This document shows, one piece after another, positions 16,728 through 25,366 of a stretch of DNA of 64,000 bases (position 1 is the first letter of the stretch; each line of letters starts with the position of its first letter). The position numbers and the translations under genes are program-made. Source of the DNA: CAWFGW01 sp963815495 (GTDB lineage Bacteria > Bacteroidota > Bacteroidia > Cytophagales > JAAEPT01); NCBI GenBank assembly GCA_963815495.1, contig CAWFGW010000011.1, positions 62,001 to 126,000 on the forward strand, written 5' to 3'. Under the pieces are notes generated by a model, which saw only the letters and a list, made by a program, of their open reading frames with translations, ran no database searches and was not told the origin of the DNA.

Positions 16728-17612
16728 TTAGTTGAGGGAATGTAAAAATACAGATAAGGCCTTGGCATCAAGCACCTTTTTAATATTGGAAGGGTAGTTT
16801 AATGGGTTGTTAGTGATTTGAAATCCCGAAACGAGAATCTGCTTATCAAAAAAATCTTCTGATAGTCGGTTAATGTATTCCTGCATACTTCCTTCATCCA
16901 TGTTTGAGATAAAAGAAGTTATCAAATAATCAAAATCGACCATTTCCCTTAGTGACAATAAATCAACATAAGGAACTGATTGACCAATATAAACAACTTT
17001 AAAACCATTTTTCTTCAATAAATAACTACTAAATAATAAGCCTAGTTCGTGAAGTTCCTTTTCATGAAGGAACAGTAAAAAGGTTTTATCACGCTTAGGA
17101 AAAGGTAAGGTATCAATAGCTACAATTAATTTTTGACGAATGAGGTTAGAGATAAAGTGTTCTTGAGCGGGATTAATACTCCCGATTTGCCATAGTAACC
17201 CGATACGTTCAAATAAAGGATAAATGACTTCTAATACTATTTTCTCAAAATCGTGATGTTGAGAAAGTTGAGTGAGAATATGAGAAAAACCAGCTTCATC
17301 TAAATCAATCATTGACACAATTAACGCGTCAATTTGGTTATCGAACCCATTTGTTTTTAAGGAATTAGTAATTTCTTCAACTTGTTGGTTAATCTGATTT
17401 TCGGATAGTTCTGCTATTCGGGATATTTTATATCCGTTGTTATGGAGGATGGTGATTTTTAAAACTTTTCGAAGAGTCTCATCGGTATAATACCGAATGT
17501 TGGTAGGGGTACGTTCTGGTTGAAAAATATTATAACGTTTTTCCCAAATACGAATCGTGTGTGCCTTAATTCCCGACAACCGCTCCATATCATTAATTGA
17601 ATACTTTCCCAT
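16728..17612 (-). CDS. CarH/LitR-like B12-binding MerR-family photoreceptor regulator
   Basis: 294 aa. Residues 1-70 are a MerR winged helix (YSINDMERLSGIKAHTIRIWEKRY, then NIRYYTDETLRKVLKI). A helical bundle follows with the diagnostic W141-x9-E151-H152 motif, and a Rossmann-like cobalamin domain carries E186-x-H188-x-x-G191. These are the residues that hold adenosylcobalamin in CarH, with H188 the expected lower axial ligand and W141/E151/H152 lining the upper face. The known family represses carotenoid genes in the dark and releases DNA after photolysis of the cofactor. The downstream gene is an ECF sigma factor. Conservation of every key residue supports a working photoreceptor. Confidence 0.92.
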   Translation of the reverse strand: MGKYSINDMERLSGIKAHTIRIWEKRYNIFQPERTPTNIRYYTDETLRKVLKITILHNNGYKISRIAELSENQINQQVEEITNSLKTNGFDNQIDALIVSMIDLDEAGFSHILTQLSQHHDFEKIVLEVIYPLFERIGLLWQIGSINPAQEHFISNLIRQKLIVAIDTLPFPKRDKTFLLFLHEKELHELGLLFSSYLLKKNGFKVVYIGQSVPYVDLLSLREMVDFDYLITSFISNMDEGSMQEYINRLSEDFFDKQILVSGFQITNNPLNYPSNIKKVLDAKALSVFLHSLN

Positions 17613-17654
17613 GCACCTCTTCTTTGGTAAAGATAAACGACTTTATTGGCGATT

Positions 17655-17663
17655 TGTTTAAAC
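17655..17663 (-). promoter_or_regulatory. GTTTAAAC palindrome upstream of the CarH-like gene
   Basis: The 8-bp palindrome GTTTAAAC (17656-17663) preceded by T lies 43-51 nt upstream of the MerR start in the 59-nt spacer behind the COG3014 gene. It shares TGTTTAA with sites before the sigma gene and crtI. Candidate autoregulatory operator; inference. Confidence 0.35.
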
Positions 17664-17671
17664 TTATTTTT

Positions 17672-19066
17672 TCAATTACCAGCAGTATAACTTGTTGGAA
17701 TAAAATCCGTGGTGCTAAACGACTTAATGGTCAATTGATTGCTTACAATCGGAATTGTAAATGTAAAGCTATTATTTCGCCTACCCTTTGTTTGTAAAGT
17801 TACTTCATTTTGCCCTTCTGGAAGTTTCATGCGTGTGTAATAAATGCTATGCGGCAAAGTTTGCCAGTTACGAGTATCTGCTTTTTCAGTAAAGGCATTC
17901 ACGACCCCAACCAATGCTCCAATCCCTTCATTTTGCGATCGAGCCATTTTTTCAGCAGCTTTTTTTGTTGCTAATCGCAATAAAGATTTTCCTACTTCCA
18001 ACTTCATCCTATCCTGCAGTCCCTTTTGAGCAACCTCACTCACATCTTCTACTAAATTCAATTGTTTGCTTTTCCCGTTTGCTGAAAGACTACCTTGTTG
18101 ATAAACCAGTGGACGTTCTTCATACTTTGGAAAAGCAATACGCAATACTCCTAAATCTCCTAATCCTTTGGATTGATAATCCTGACTTGACATATAAAAA
18201 GGGAAGTTGAGTCCCATTTCTTCATTTGCAAATACCACTTGTCCCCCACTACCTTTGTTGACAACAAAATTGATACTCCATTCAGCTTTTACAGGAGAAA
18301 GTCCATTATGCCATAAAAACACTAAATCACCTGAATTTTCTAATTTGTCTGGCGTATATTTCATTCCAAACTCTTTTTCATAAAATGTTTGGTCTTCATA
18401 AAACCCCATCAAGTGTGCTGTTCGCATTAAGTCTAACTTGAGCTGCTCTGGTACCGACATATTAAACAAGCGGGCATAATCATCTTTGTAATAGGTGTAC
18501 GCGTTTCTGTAAGCTATAAAGGCGTTGTTATAATCTTTTTGGGCATCATAAATAATCCCCATTAACACATGTATGAATGCATCATTCTGAAATCGTTTTT
18601 CATTTTTATATTTATCGGCTTGTGCTGCTAAACGAATATTCATTCGTTTACACTCCACTAAAGCAGCATTATAATCTCCTAAATAAAAGTAGTTGAGTGC
18701 TTTGTAATAATTGATGTATAACGCTTCATGATCTTCTGCTTTATAATCCGTGACACTTGGATTGGTTAAAAACGAAGCAAATTGATCAACCACGTTGGAT
18801 TGGTTATCTTCGGTGTATTCATATGCTTTTTCAAAAAACTGATTGCTTTCTGCGTGCTTTCCTTGCATAAACGCAACCACGCCTCTATTTAAGAAATATA
18901 AGAGGCGTGTTTTGCGTTCTTCAGCTTTTTTATCTTTATCAAGTGCTACTGCTGCTCTGTCGAGATTACCCTGTTGAAAGTATTGGTTAAACTCAGCATT
19001 ACGTTTGTAATATGTAGCACACGAAGTAAAAAGTATAATAAGAAATAAGAAGGTGTATTTTCTCAT
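17672..19066 (-). CDS. COG3014-like lipoprotein with TPR-type repeats
   Basis: 464 aa. Lipobox FTSC at residue 16 marks it as a lipoprotein. Residues 25-230 contain TPR-like helix pairs (FFEKAYEYTEDNQSN, NYYKALNYFYLGDYNAALVECKRM, GIIYDAQKDYNNAFIAYRNAYTYY). The C-terminal half is beta-rich with LPEGQNEVTLQTKGR near the end. This is the arrangement of COG3014 proteins, often encoded next to LpoB homologues, and here it overlaps the LpoB-like gene by 1 nt. The pair probably acts at the outer membrane on cell-wall synthesis or envelope integrity; the precise role in Bacteroidota is not established. Confidence 0.75.
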   Translation of the reverse strand: MRKYTFLFLIILFTSCATYYKRNAEFNQYFQQGNLDRAAVALDKDKKAEERKTRLLYFLNRGVVAFMQGKHAESNQFFEKAYEYTEDNQSNVVDQFASFLTNPSVTDYKAEDHEALYINYYKALNYFYLGDYNAALVECKRMNIRLAAQADKYKNEKRFQNDAFIHVLMGIIYDAQKDYNNAFIAYRNAYTYYKDDYARLFNMSVPEQLKLDLMRTAHLMGFYEDQTFYEKEFGMKYTPDKLENSGDLVFLWHNGLSPVKAEWSINFVVNKGSGGQVVFANEEMGLNFPFYMSSQDYQSKGLGDLGVLRIAFPKYEERPLVYQQGSLSANGKSKQLNLVEDVSEVAQKGLQDRMKLEVGKSLLRLATKKAAEKMARSQNEGIGALVGVVNAFTEKADTRNWQTLPHSIYYTRMKLPEGQNEVTLQTKGRRNNSFTFTIPIVSNQLTIKSFSTTDFIPTSYTAGN

Positions 19067-19659
19067 TAGTCTTTAATGACCTTCTTTATTTTTTTATCAC
19101 CTATCCAAACAATTTCGTTAGTTGTCATGTCAGCTAACTCAAGGTTGATTTGATAAGTAACTGTTTTGGTTTTATTGTACGCATCAACGAATGAATTCAT
19201 CGTTCCAAAGACCATAAAGTCTGCACCCAATTCTCTACCCCACTTCGCTTGAGTTTCAGGTGAAGCATACGTTTGTTGGTCTTCGCGTTCTTCCCGTAGT
19301 TTTTCGCGGAACAAACTATTTTGAACCACTCGAACGGTAGAGGTATTGATAAACTCGCGTTCCATATCCTTTATGAAAGTTTCAGCTTCTATATGCTCAT
19401 GACTTTTGTTCGTGATAATTCCTACAATTACCACCGGTTTACGACCATGTTTTGCAATAAAATCTGTTCTCCAATTACGGTTGATACAGTCTTTAGTCAT
19501 TTCTTCGGCAACCAAACGAGAGTCTGTATCATTCCATCGACCACTTAAATCAATTTGTGTAGTAGGGTCAACGCGAGTGACTGTTCGACCTTTTTTAACG
19601 CATTGTGTAAATAATAAGCCAGAAGTAAGTATTGTGGCTGCTAATAAGATTTGTTTCAT
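19066..19659 (-). CDS. LpoB-like lipoprotein (penicillin-binding protein activator family)
   Basis: 197 aa, signal with lipobox FTQC at residue 20. The domain follows COG3417/LpoB: DLSGRWNDTDSRLVAEEMTKDCINRNW, then PVVIVGIITNKSHEHIEAETFIKDMEREFINTSTVRVVQ and a terminal ELGADFMVFGTMNSFVDAY ... LELADMTTNEIVWIGDKKIKK. In Escherichia coli LpoB activates PBP1B from the outer membrane. The partner PBP is not in the window. TAATG overlap with the downstream COG3014 gene indicates coupling. Confidence 0.85.
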   Translation of the reverse strand: MKQILLAATILTSGLLFTQCVKKGRTVTRVDPTTQIDLSGRWNDTDSRLVAEEMTKDCINRNWRTDFIAKHGRKPVVIVGIITNKSHEHIEAETFIKDMEREFINTSTVRVVQNSLFREKLREEREDQQTYASPETQAKWGRELGADFMVFGTMNSFVDAYNKTKTVTYQINLELADMTTNEIVWIGDKKIKKVIKD

Positions 19660-19695
19660 GATTATGGATTTTGTTAAAGTGATTCTAGTTATAAA

Positions 19696-20298
19696 TTACC
19701 AAGTTAAGAAAATGGTTGACCAAAAGACCATTGGAATAACCGTTCCCCAAAATATTGCTTCTTGATTGCGTCTGCGATCTATTATTTGTTGCTCTAGCTG
19801 TCTTTGTCGCACAGCTACTTGATTTTGATTGTTGCTGTTATTGCGTTGTTTTTTTTGTGAATTGTAATAAGTAATAGCATTGTTGGTTTCGTCTAAAAAT
19901 TGTCTGGCTGTTTTATTATCTGGATCAAGTTCAAGTGTTCTTTCAAAGTCAGATTTTGCATTTTGAAATTGGTTGGTCTCAAAATAGCAGATTCCTCTAT
20001 TTAAATACGCTACGTATTTGTAATCGGCTTTATCAATGACATGCGAAAAATTGTTTATCGCTGAATTGTATTTTTTCATCTGCATGTACGCATACCCTCT
20101 TTCATAATACATCGAATGGCTATAGGGCATCATGGTAATTGCGGTATCGAGCATTACGATTGCACTATCATATTTACTTTGAAGCAAATAATTTCTGCCT
20201 TGCTCTTGGTATAATTTATATTGTTCTAAAGGCGATTCTTGTTGAGAAAACCCACAAAAAAACGTAAGAGTGAATATAATAGCGAGTATTTTTTTCAT
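19696..20298 (-). CDS. Secreted/membrane TPR protein
   Basis: 200 aa. Signal peptide (residues 1-18, IIFTLTFFCGFSQQ), three TPR motifs (about 25-130: YLLQSKYDSAIVMLDTAI, YAYMQMKKYNSAINNFSHVI, CYFETNQFQNAKSDFERTLELDP), a Gln/Asn-rich stretch (NSQKKQRNNSNNQNQ) and a C-terminal hydrophobic helix (IFWGTVIPMVFWSTIFLTW) likely to be a membrane anchor. Lies 36 nt upstream of the LpoB-like gene on the same strand, so it probably belongs to the same envelope operon. Confidence 0.75.
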   Translation of the reverse strand: MKKILAIIFTLTFFCGFSQQESPLEQYKLYQEQGRNYLLQSKYDSAIVMLDTAITMMPYSHSMYYERGYAYMQMKKYNSAINNFSHVIDKADYKYVAYLNRGICYFETNQFQNAKSDFERTLELDPDNKTARQFLDETNNAITYYNSQKKQRNNSNNQNQVAVRQRQLEQQIIDRRRNQEAIFWGTVIPMVFWSTIFLTW

Positions 20299-20630
20299 AG
20301 CGTTGTCGCAATTTACAATATGTATGCCACTCTTATATTAAATCTCAAAAAAAAATCCATTATGGTAAATCCAGACAAAGGATTAACTAATATAAGTTAG
20401 AATTCTTTTAGCCTCGGCTTAATTATTGATTAATTGCTTTGAAATTTTTCGGGCTCAAGCTGCTTGGCTTTTCACATTGATTTAAAACAGATGATCAGCC
20501 CAGCAAACATTAACCCCTATATCAAACACATCTAATATTGTTTTTTACATATCAAAATCACAATAAGAAACGCTATTGGATGTGAATTAATCTGTAAACA
20601 AAAAAGCTGATGAGATTTAATTAGTGCTTG
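20299..20630. other. Intergenic region, nothing recognised
   Basis: 332 nt of AT-rich sequence between the TPR gene promoter side and the NTF2-like gene 3' end. No ORF, tRNA or clear hairpin terminator was found. Confidence 0.5.
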
Positions 20631-21050
20631 CTACAACTTCCTTTCTGATTCTTTAATTGGCAAGTCATTAATGCTCGCATAACGTTTAGCCATTAACCCA
20701 TTTTCATCGAATTCCCAGTTTTCATTGCCATATGCACGAAACCAATTTCCCGATAAGTCATGGTATTCATATTCAAACCGTACCGCAATCCTGTTTCCTG
20801 CGTGAGCCCAATAGCTTTTCTTCAGCTTATATTCGAGCTCATTTTCCCATTTGTTTTTTAAAAAAGCACGTACCGCCTCTCTGCCCGCAATAAATTCTGA
20901 ACGATTGCGCCATTCGGTGTCCACGGTGTAGGCCATGCTTACCTTCTCCGGATTTTTGGAATTCCAGCCATCTTCAGCAGCTTGAATTTTTTGTTTTGCA
21001 GTTTCTTCGGTAAATGGTGGAAGGGGCAATTTTTGTTCTACTTGGGACAT
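20631..21050 (-). CDS. DUF1348 / NTF2-like protein
   Basis: 139 aa. Clear nuclear-transport-factor-2-like family: PPFTEETAKQKIQAAEDGWNSKNPEKVSMAYTVDTEWRNRSEFIAGREAVRAFLKNKWENELEYKLKKSYWAHAGNRIAVRFEYEYHD. DUF1348 proteins are common, small, soluble and without known reaction. Divergent from an AraC regulator at 21280 with 229 nt between, so it may be a target of that regulator. Confidence 0.9.
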   Translation of the reverse strand: MSQVEQKLPLPPFTEETAKQKIQAAEDGWNSKNPEKVSMAYTVDTEWRNRSEFIAGREAVRAFLKNKWENELEYKLKKSYWAHAGNRIAVRFEYEYHDLSGNWFRAYGNENWEFDENGLMAKRYASINDLPIKESERKL

Positions 21051-21180
21051 AAATTTACTTAGATACTTTATTAAAGTAAGTATACACTTGTTTTAAGTAA
21101 AGAGAAACTTTAATGTGTTAAAATTCTTATTAATAGACTAATATGTAAAATATGTGCTACAGTTTGTCAAAAAACTACTA

Positions 21181-21211
21181 GTTGGTTTTTTAAATTTTAT
21201 TCGTACATTTA
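21181..21211 (+). promoter_or_regulatory. Candidate promoter of the AraC gene
   Basis: TTG (21182-21184) and TACATTTA (21204-21211) separated by 19 nt match seven of eight positions of the Bacteroidota -7 box. It implies a leader of about 60 nt before ATG 21280. Confidence 0.35.
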
Positions 21212-21279
21212 CCTAAGTAGTTTTACGCACCAATCATACGTAAACAAAGTCTCAAGTTCAACACATACCTGATGTATCC

Positions 21280-22218
21280 ATGCCTTGCAAGAACGAACTC
21301 CCCGTTTTCAACATCAATAACTTTGAGGATTATAATCACTGCATGCAGTTTGACAACAATTTTTATGTACGCACCTTCAAAGACCACCTTCGCGTCAACC
21401 GGTTTATTGACAAACCTCATGGCCATGATTTTTACCTCATTCTTCTGGTAACTAAGGGCAGTGGCACACACAATATTGATTTCAATGAATATAAAGTTGC
21501 TCCAGGCTCAATGTTTATCCTCTCCCCTGGACAAGTACACCAATGGGCATTATCACCTGAAACAGATGGTTACGTGATGTTTTTTACTAAACAATATTTT
21601 TTATTAGACTTTAACCACGATCGCCTGACAAGACTTCCTTTTTTCAAATCCTCCTTTAGCATCCCCTATTTGAAATTAGATGTAATTGATCAACGTATTG
21701 TTGAAGACTCTTTTCAACGCATTAATAGCGAATACAACAAACATTTGGTCGACTACCATGAGATGATTCGGTTGTATTTGAATGTCTTATTTATTGAGTT
21801 ATCTCGCTTGTACAAAACCCAACATGAAGACCATATTGAATATAATTATGAGCTCATACAACTTAACCGTTTTGAAACCTTAATTGATGACCATTATAAA
21901 GAACACGCAGGATTGCCATTCTATGCTGACAAAATGAGTATTTCACTCAAACAGCTGAGTCATTTATGTAAAAAGACTATTGGTAAAACCCCTTCTGAGA
22001 TGATTATTGAACGTATTATTTTAGAAGCTAAGCGATTGATAATCCATTCCGACTTTTCTATTTCTAGCATTTCAGAAACACTCAACTATACCGACAATTC
22101 GTACTTTATCCGGATGTTCAAAAAAGTATGCAAACAAACTCCTGAACAGTTTCGCTATTCCTTTGCCAGTCAAAAAAAGCAGCTGGAGGTGTTTCATGCC
22201 AACAAAAATTTGATTTAA
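21280..22218 (+). CDS. AraC-family transcriptional regulator with cupin domain
   Basis: 312 aa. The N-terminal half is an AraC-type cupin (HGHDFYLILLVTKGSGTHNIDFNEYKVAPGSMFILSPGQVHQW), the ligand-sensing part. The C-terminal about 100 residues form the double HTH (YADKMSISLKQLSHLCKKTIGKTPSEMIIERII and ISSISETLNYTDNSYFIRMFKKVCKQTPEQFR). No ligand can be inferred. It is divergent from the DUF1348 gene. Start ATG 21280; no upstream in-frame ATG is plausible. Confidence 0.92.
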   Translation: MPCKNELPVFNINNFEDYNHCMQFDNNFYVRTFKDHLRVNRFIDKPHGHDFYLILLVTKGSGTHNIDFNEYKVAPGSMFILSPGQVHQWALSPETDGYVMFFTKQYFLLDFNHDRLTRLPFFKSSFSIPYLKLDVIDQRIVEDSFQRINSEYNKHLVDYHEMIRLYLNVLFIELSRLYKTQHEDHIEYNYELIQLNRFETLIDDHYKEHAGLPFYADKMSISLKQLSHLCKKTIGKTPSEMIIERIILEAKRLIIHSDFSISSISETLNYTDNSYFIRMFKKVCKQTPEQFRYSFASQKKQLEVFHANKNLI

Positions 22219-22671
22219 CCGTTGGCGGTGATTTTTGGTGCGGTGAATAATCAAAGTGTTAAAAGATATATTTTTAATCACCAAAAAAAGCTAGGGGTAT
22301 TATATTACGACTCAAAAACCAATCGCAAGCCGTCATCCTGTATGAATAGACGCTGGTTAAACCTAGTAAATGTACCAACAGTAGCAATTCTGAGTCCTCC
22401 AAGGAGTGAACAGGAAAAATCTTATTTGATGGTTATTTAATACGAAGTAAAAACATCTGCTATCAACTTTCATTTTTAATAGCTCCAAACCAAAAAAGCA
22501 GATTTCCACGCTTATTTTTTTATGATACTGTTGAATATTTAAATCAATAAATGGGTAATTATGTTCACAATCAATTTATTAAAATGCCGCCTGCGTAGCT
22601 TTGAAGTTAAATGTATAATTTTTGTTCATGGTTCATAGAAAACAATTAATGAAGAACTAAAACAAATAACT
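22219..22671. other. Intergenic region with a doubtful 72-codon ORF
   Basis: 453 nt. A 72-codon plus-strand reading at 22222-22440 begins 3 nt after the AraC stop but has no recognisable domain and unusual composition, so I treat it as spurious. No RNA gene or terminator was recognised. Confidence 0.4.
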
Positions 22672-23256
22672 ATGAAAACTAAATTTCTATCAGTCATTGT
22701 AGCAGCAACATTATTATTTAGTTGTGATGTAGATAAAACCCAATCAGGTAAAGCTCCAGAAGTGGATGTTGATGTTAACACTGAGGAAGGCAAGCTCCCA
22801 AAATATGACGTGGATTGGGCAAATGTGAAAGTGGACACCCGTACTAAAATGGTAAAAGTACCCAAAGTAATGGTGGTAATGGAGGAAAAAGAAGTAGAAG
22901 TTCCTTATATAAAATTCAATATGCCTGACAGTCTTGATGATGCTTCAGAGCGTACTATTAGAGTAGAAGTCGAACTAACGGAAACAATGGGAGAGATTGA
23001 AATTGAAAAGATTTATGCATCAAAAAACAATCTTTATGTTATCTCTGAATTTGAACTAGAAGATGAGCCTTTGAATGATAAAAAAGTACGTATTTCCGAT
23101 CAAGTAATCATTAATGCTCCTAACAAATTAATAGTAAAGCACTACATAATCGGAGACAAACCAGTCGGCTCCTTTAATGATGATTATAAATACATTAGTA
23201 ATGAAGACGATATTAAATCTGAAGTTTCTGATGCAGTAAAAATTTATGAAGACTAA
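22672..23256 (+). CDS. Predicted acidic lipoprotein, function unknown
   Basis: 194 aa with a lipoprotein signal: KFLSVIVAATLLFSC, lipobox LFSC at Cys18. The mature part is rich in Asp, Glu and Val/Lys (PKYDVDWANVKVDTRTKMVKVPKVMVVMEEKEVEVPYIKF), with predicted beta strands and no recognised domain. A hairpin terminator at 23399-23427 lies between it and the convergent cyanate operon. Confidence 0.7.
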   Translation: MKTKFLSVIVAATLLFSCDVDKTQSGKAPEVDVDVNTEEGKLPKYDVDWANVKVDTRTKMVKVPKVMVVMEEKEVEVPYIKFNMPDSLDDASERTIRVEVELTETMGEIEIEKIYASKNNLYVISEFELEDEPLNDKKVRISDQVIINAPNKLIVKHYIIGDKPVGSFNDDYKYISNEDDIKSEVSDAVKIYED

Positions 23257-23398
23257 AAGTTAGTTAACCTATTATGATCATAAAGCCATTTCTATATATA
23301 GAAATCGTTTTTTTTGTTCTGATAGTAATAATCAATCTTACTAAAACCTCAAAAATCCTCCGAGTTTTAAAAACCTGGGAAGATTGGAGTCCAAAACA

Positions 23399-23427
23399 AA
23401 AAAGCAGCGCCAGAGGCACTGCTTTTT
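23399..23427. terminator. Bidirectional hairpin terminator
   Basis: Arms 23399-23407 and 23419-23427 (AAAAAGCAG / CTGCTTTTT), extended by a GCC/GGC pair after one mismatch. A-run on one side and T-run on the other fit termination of both the lipoprotein gene and the convergent cyanate operon. Confidence 0.75.
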
Positions 23428-23450
23428 AAAAACATATTAATCAATCTCAA

Positions 23451-24866
23451 TCAAACAGCTTTAATGGCGAAACTATTTACATATTCTTCTGGCATGTTCG
23501 GATCAAACTCCTTACCCATAATAATATGTTTTTTATATGTTGTTGAAGGCGCTTCGTAACCTAGCTCTTTCATTTTTGCTGCACAGTCGGTAGCTAAGTA
23601 CACTTGCTCGGCTATTTTTTTGTAATCAAGTTCTTCTTTTACATAACCCCAGCGTTTCATTTGAGTTAAAATCCAAACACCCATAGAATGCCATGGGAAT
23701 GGATCGAAATCGATACGGTCTGGTGCATCAATGACATTACCTAAGCCATCAGCGTATTTACCTGTAAGCACTTGCGCGACTACGGTTTCGGGTTGGTTCA
23801 AGTAGTTCTTTGGCGAAATAGCTGCTGCTATGGCTGCTCTGTTTTCTTGTTTTGAGGAATAGTGCGTTGCCTCTACAATAGCGCTAAACAATGCCGCATA
23901 CGTGTTCGGGTTTGTTTTTGCAAACTCTTCACTACAAGCAAAGGCACAGCAAGGGTGACCTTCCCAGATGTCTTTTGTTAACATGTGTAGGAAGCCCACA
24001 TTTTCATATACTGCGCGCTGGTTAAATGGATCGGGAGAAAGGTAACCATCTAAGTTCCCCGCCTTTAAGTTGGCAACCATCTCTGGTGGTGGTACTACAC
24101 GTATTTGGATATCTTTATCGGGATCTAATCCGTGTTCTGCAACATAATAACGCAATAAAAAGTTGTGCATCGAATATTCAAATGGAACCCCAAATTTGAA
24201 GCCTTTCCACATTTTTGGATCACGTTTGTCCTTATGTTTCATATGTAGACATATCGCCTGACCGTTGATATTTTCTACTGCTGGCATAATGTACGGAGTA
24301 GACATAGAGCCTGAACCAATCGTCATGGCTAGAGGCATGGGTGTTAGCATGTGCGAAGCATCATATTCCTTATTCAAACTTTTGTCTCGTGCCACAGCCC
24401 AACCTGCGGTCTTAATAACATCCACATCCAAACCATACTTTTCATAAAAGCCCATCGGTTTGGACATGATTATAGGCGTAGCACAAGTAATCGGAACAAA
24501 ACCGACATTCAATTTTACTTTCTCTAAAACTGAAGCTTTCATAGCAGTTTCGCCCCCACCTTCAACACTTTTTTTCACATCATTGGTGCATGATTGCAAG
24601 GCATAAATAGGAATAATAGATGCCAAGGCAGCTCGAAAGGTATTTTTACCTACGGCTTGAATAAACTGTCTCCGCTTCATGTCATTGCCACCAAACATGG
24701 CTTTTACCACAGCGGTTTCTACAAATCGGTTAACAATAGTTTCTTCCGAGTCAGGTAACTGCTCGGTTACTACTTTGTTAGTTTTACAAGACGAACACCC
24801 ACACCCAGCGCCATGGCTGAGGTCGGAATTTTCGTCATACGGGTTATCTAAGCTTTTAACGGGCAT
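23451..24866 (-). CDS. CmpA/NrtA-family ABC substrate-binding protein, probably for cyanate
   Basis: 471 aa. The first about 60 residues are a polar extension with the cysteine cluster CGCSSC. Then comes a signal-like segment MKRRQFIQAVGKNTFRAAL with RR and a lipobox-like LQSC, so export may be Tat-type and the protein lipid-anchored. The body is a nitrate/bicarbonate/cyanate-type periplasmic binding protein (LNVGFVPITCATPIIMSKPMGFYEKYGLDVDVIKTAGWAVARD, SGSMSTPYIMPAVE, GYLSPDPFNQRAVYE). Last gene of the operon permease-ATPase-cynS-SBP. Cyanate as substrate is inferred from the adjacent cyanase; nitrate or bicarbonate are alternatives. Confidence 0.85.
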   Translation of the reverse strand: MPVKSLDNPYDENSDLSHGAGCGCSSCKTNKVVTEQLPDSEETIVNRFVETAVVKAMFGGNDMKRRQFIQAVGKNTFRAALASIIPIYALQSCTNDVKKSVEGGGETAMKASVLEKVKLNVGFVPITCATPIIMSKPMGFYEKYGLDVDVIKTAGWAVARDKSLNKEYDASHMLTPMPLAMTIGSGSMSTPYIMPAVENINGQAICLHMKHKDKRDPKMWKGFKFGVPFEYSMHNFLLRYYVAEHGLDPDKDIQIRVVPPPEMVANLKAGNLDGYLSPDPFNQRAVYENVGFLHMLTKDIWEGHPCCAFACSEEFAKTNPNTYAALFSAIVEATHYSSKQENRAAIAAAISPKNYLNQPETVVAQVLTGKYADGLGNVIDAPDRIDFDPFPWHSMGVWILTQMKRWGYVKEELDYKKIAEQVYLATDCAAKMKELGYEAPSTTYKKHIIMGKEFDPNMPEEYVNSFAIKAV

Positions 24867-24893
24867 GATTTTAAGATTTTTAAGGGTTTAACT

Positions 24894-25337
24894 TTACCAT
24901 TTTTTGTAAGGCAGGAACTTGCCTATCATCGTAACTTTTACTCTATCCCCTTTGGGATCTTCCACCTTATCCACGTTAAGCGTGAAGTCAATTGCACTCA
25001 TAATACCATCGCCAAATTTTTCATGAATCACTTCTTTTAAACTTGGGCCATACACATAGGCGATTTCAAAAAACCGATAAACTAGCGGATCGCTTGGAAC
25101 AACTTGACCGGTACCTTTTGTGGGATATACCTGCAATGCTTTCGCCACATCATCTCCCAAACTGAGCGATTCAGTCACTACCAAAGCTTCTGCTTCACTG
25201 AGCGTGGCACTCCCTAAACATGCAGCAGCAACGCAAACTGGGTCCAGGCCGGTTTTCTTTCCTAATTCAACCCATGTTACTCCAGAAGCACTTTTGGCTT
25301 CCATGATGGTTGCTTTCATTTCTTCTTTTGTCATCAT
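24894..25337 (-). CDS. cynS: Cyanate hydratase (cyanase)
   Basis: 147 aa, the normal length of CynS. It converts cyanate and bicarbonate to ammonia and CO2. The N-terminal domain is helical (TWVELGKKTGLDPVCVAAACLG); the catalytic domain holds DPLVYRFFEIAYVYG and HEKFGDGIMSAIDF. The three catalytic residues known from E. coli (Arg96, Glu99, Ser122) correspond to R88, E91 and S114, all present. Placed between the ABC ATPase and the substrate-binding protein with gaps under 30 nt, so uptake and breakdown of cyanate are co-expressed. Two ATGs (25337, 25334) are adjacent; either may be used. Confidence 0.97.
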   Translation of the reverse strand: MMTKEEMKATIMEAKSASGVTWVELGKKTGLDPVCVAAACLGSATLSEAEALVVTESLSLGDDVAKALQVYPTKGTGQVVPSDPLVYRFFEIAYVYGPSLKEVIHEKFGDGIMSAIDFTLNVDKVEDPKGDRVKVTMIGKFLPYKKW

Positions 25338-25366
25338 AGTTTTTTGTAGTTTGAGTAAGACATCTT

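Noticed and set aside
22222..22440. 72-codon plus-strand ORF after the AraC gene
   Set aside because: No domain, signal or composition typical of the genome; it runs close to the AraC stop and is most likely chance.
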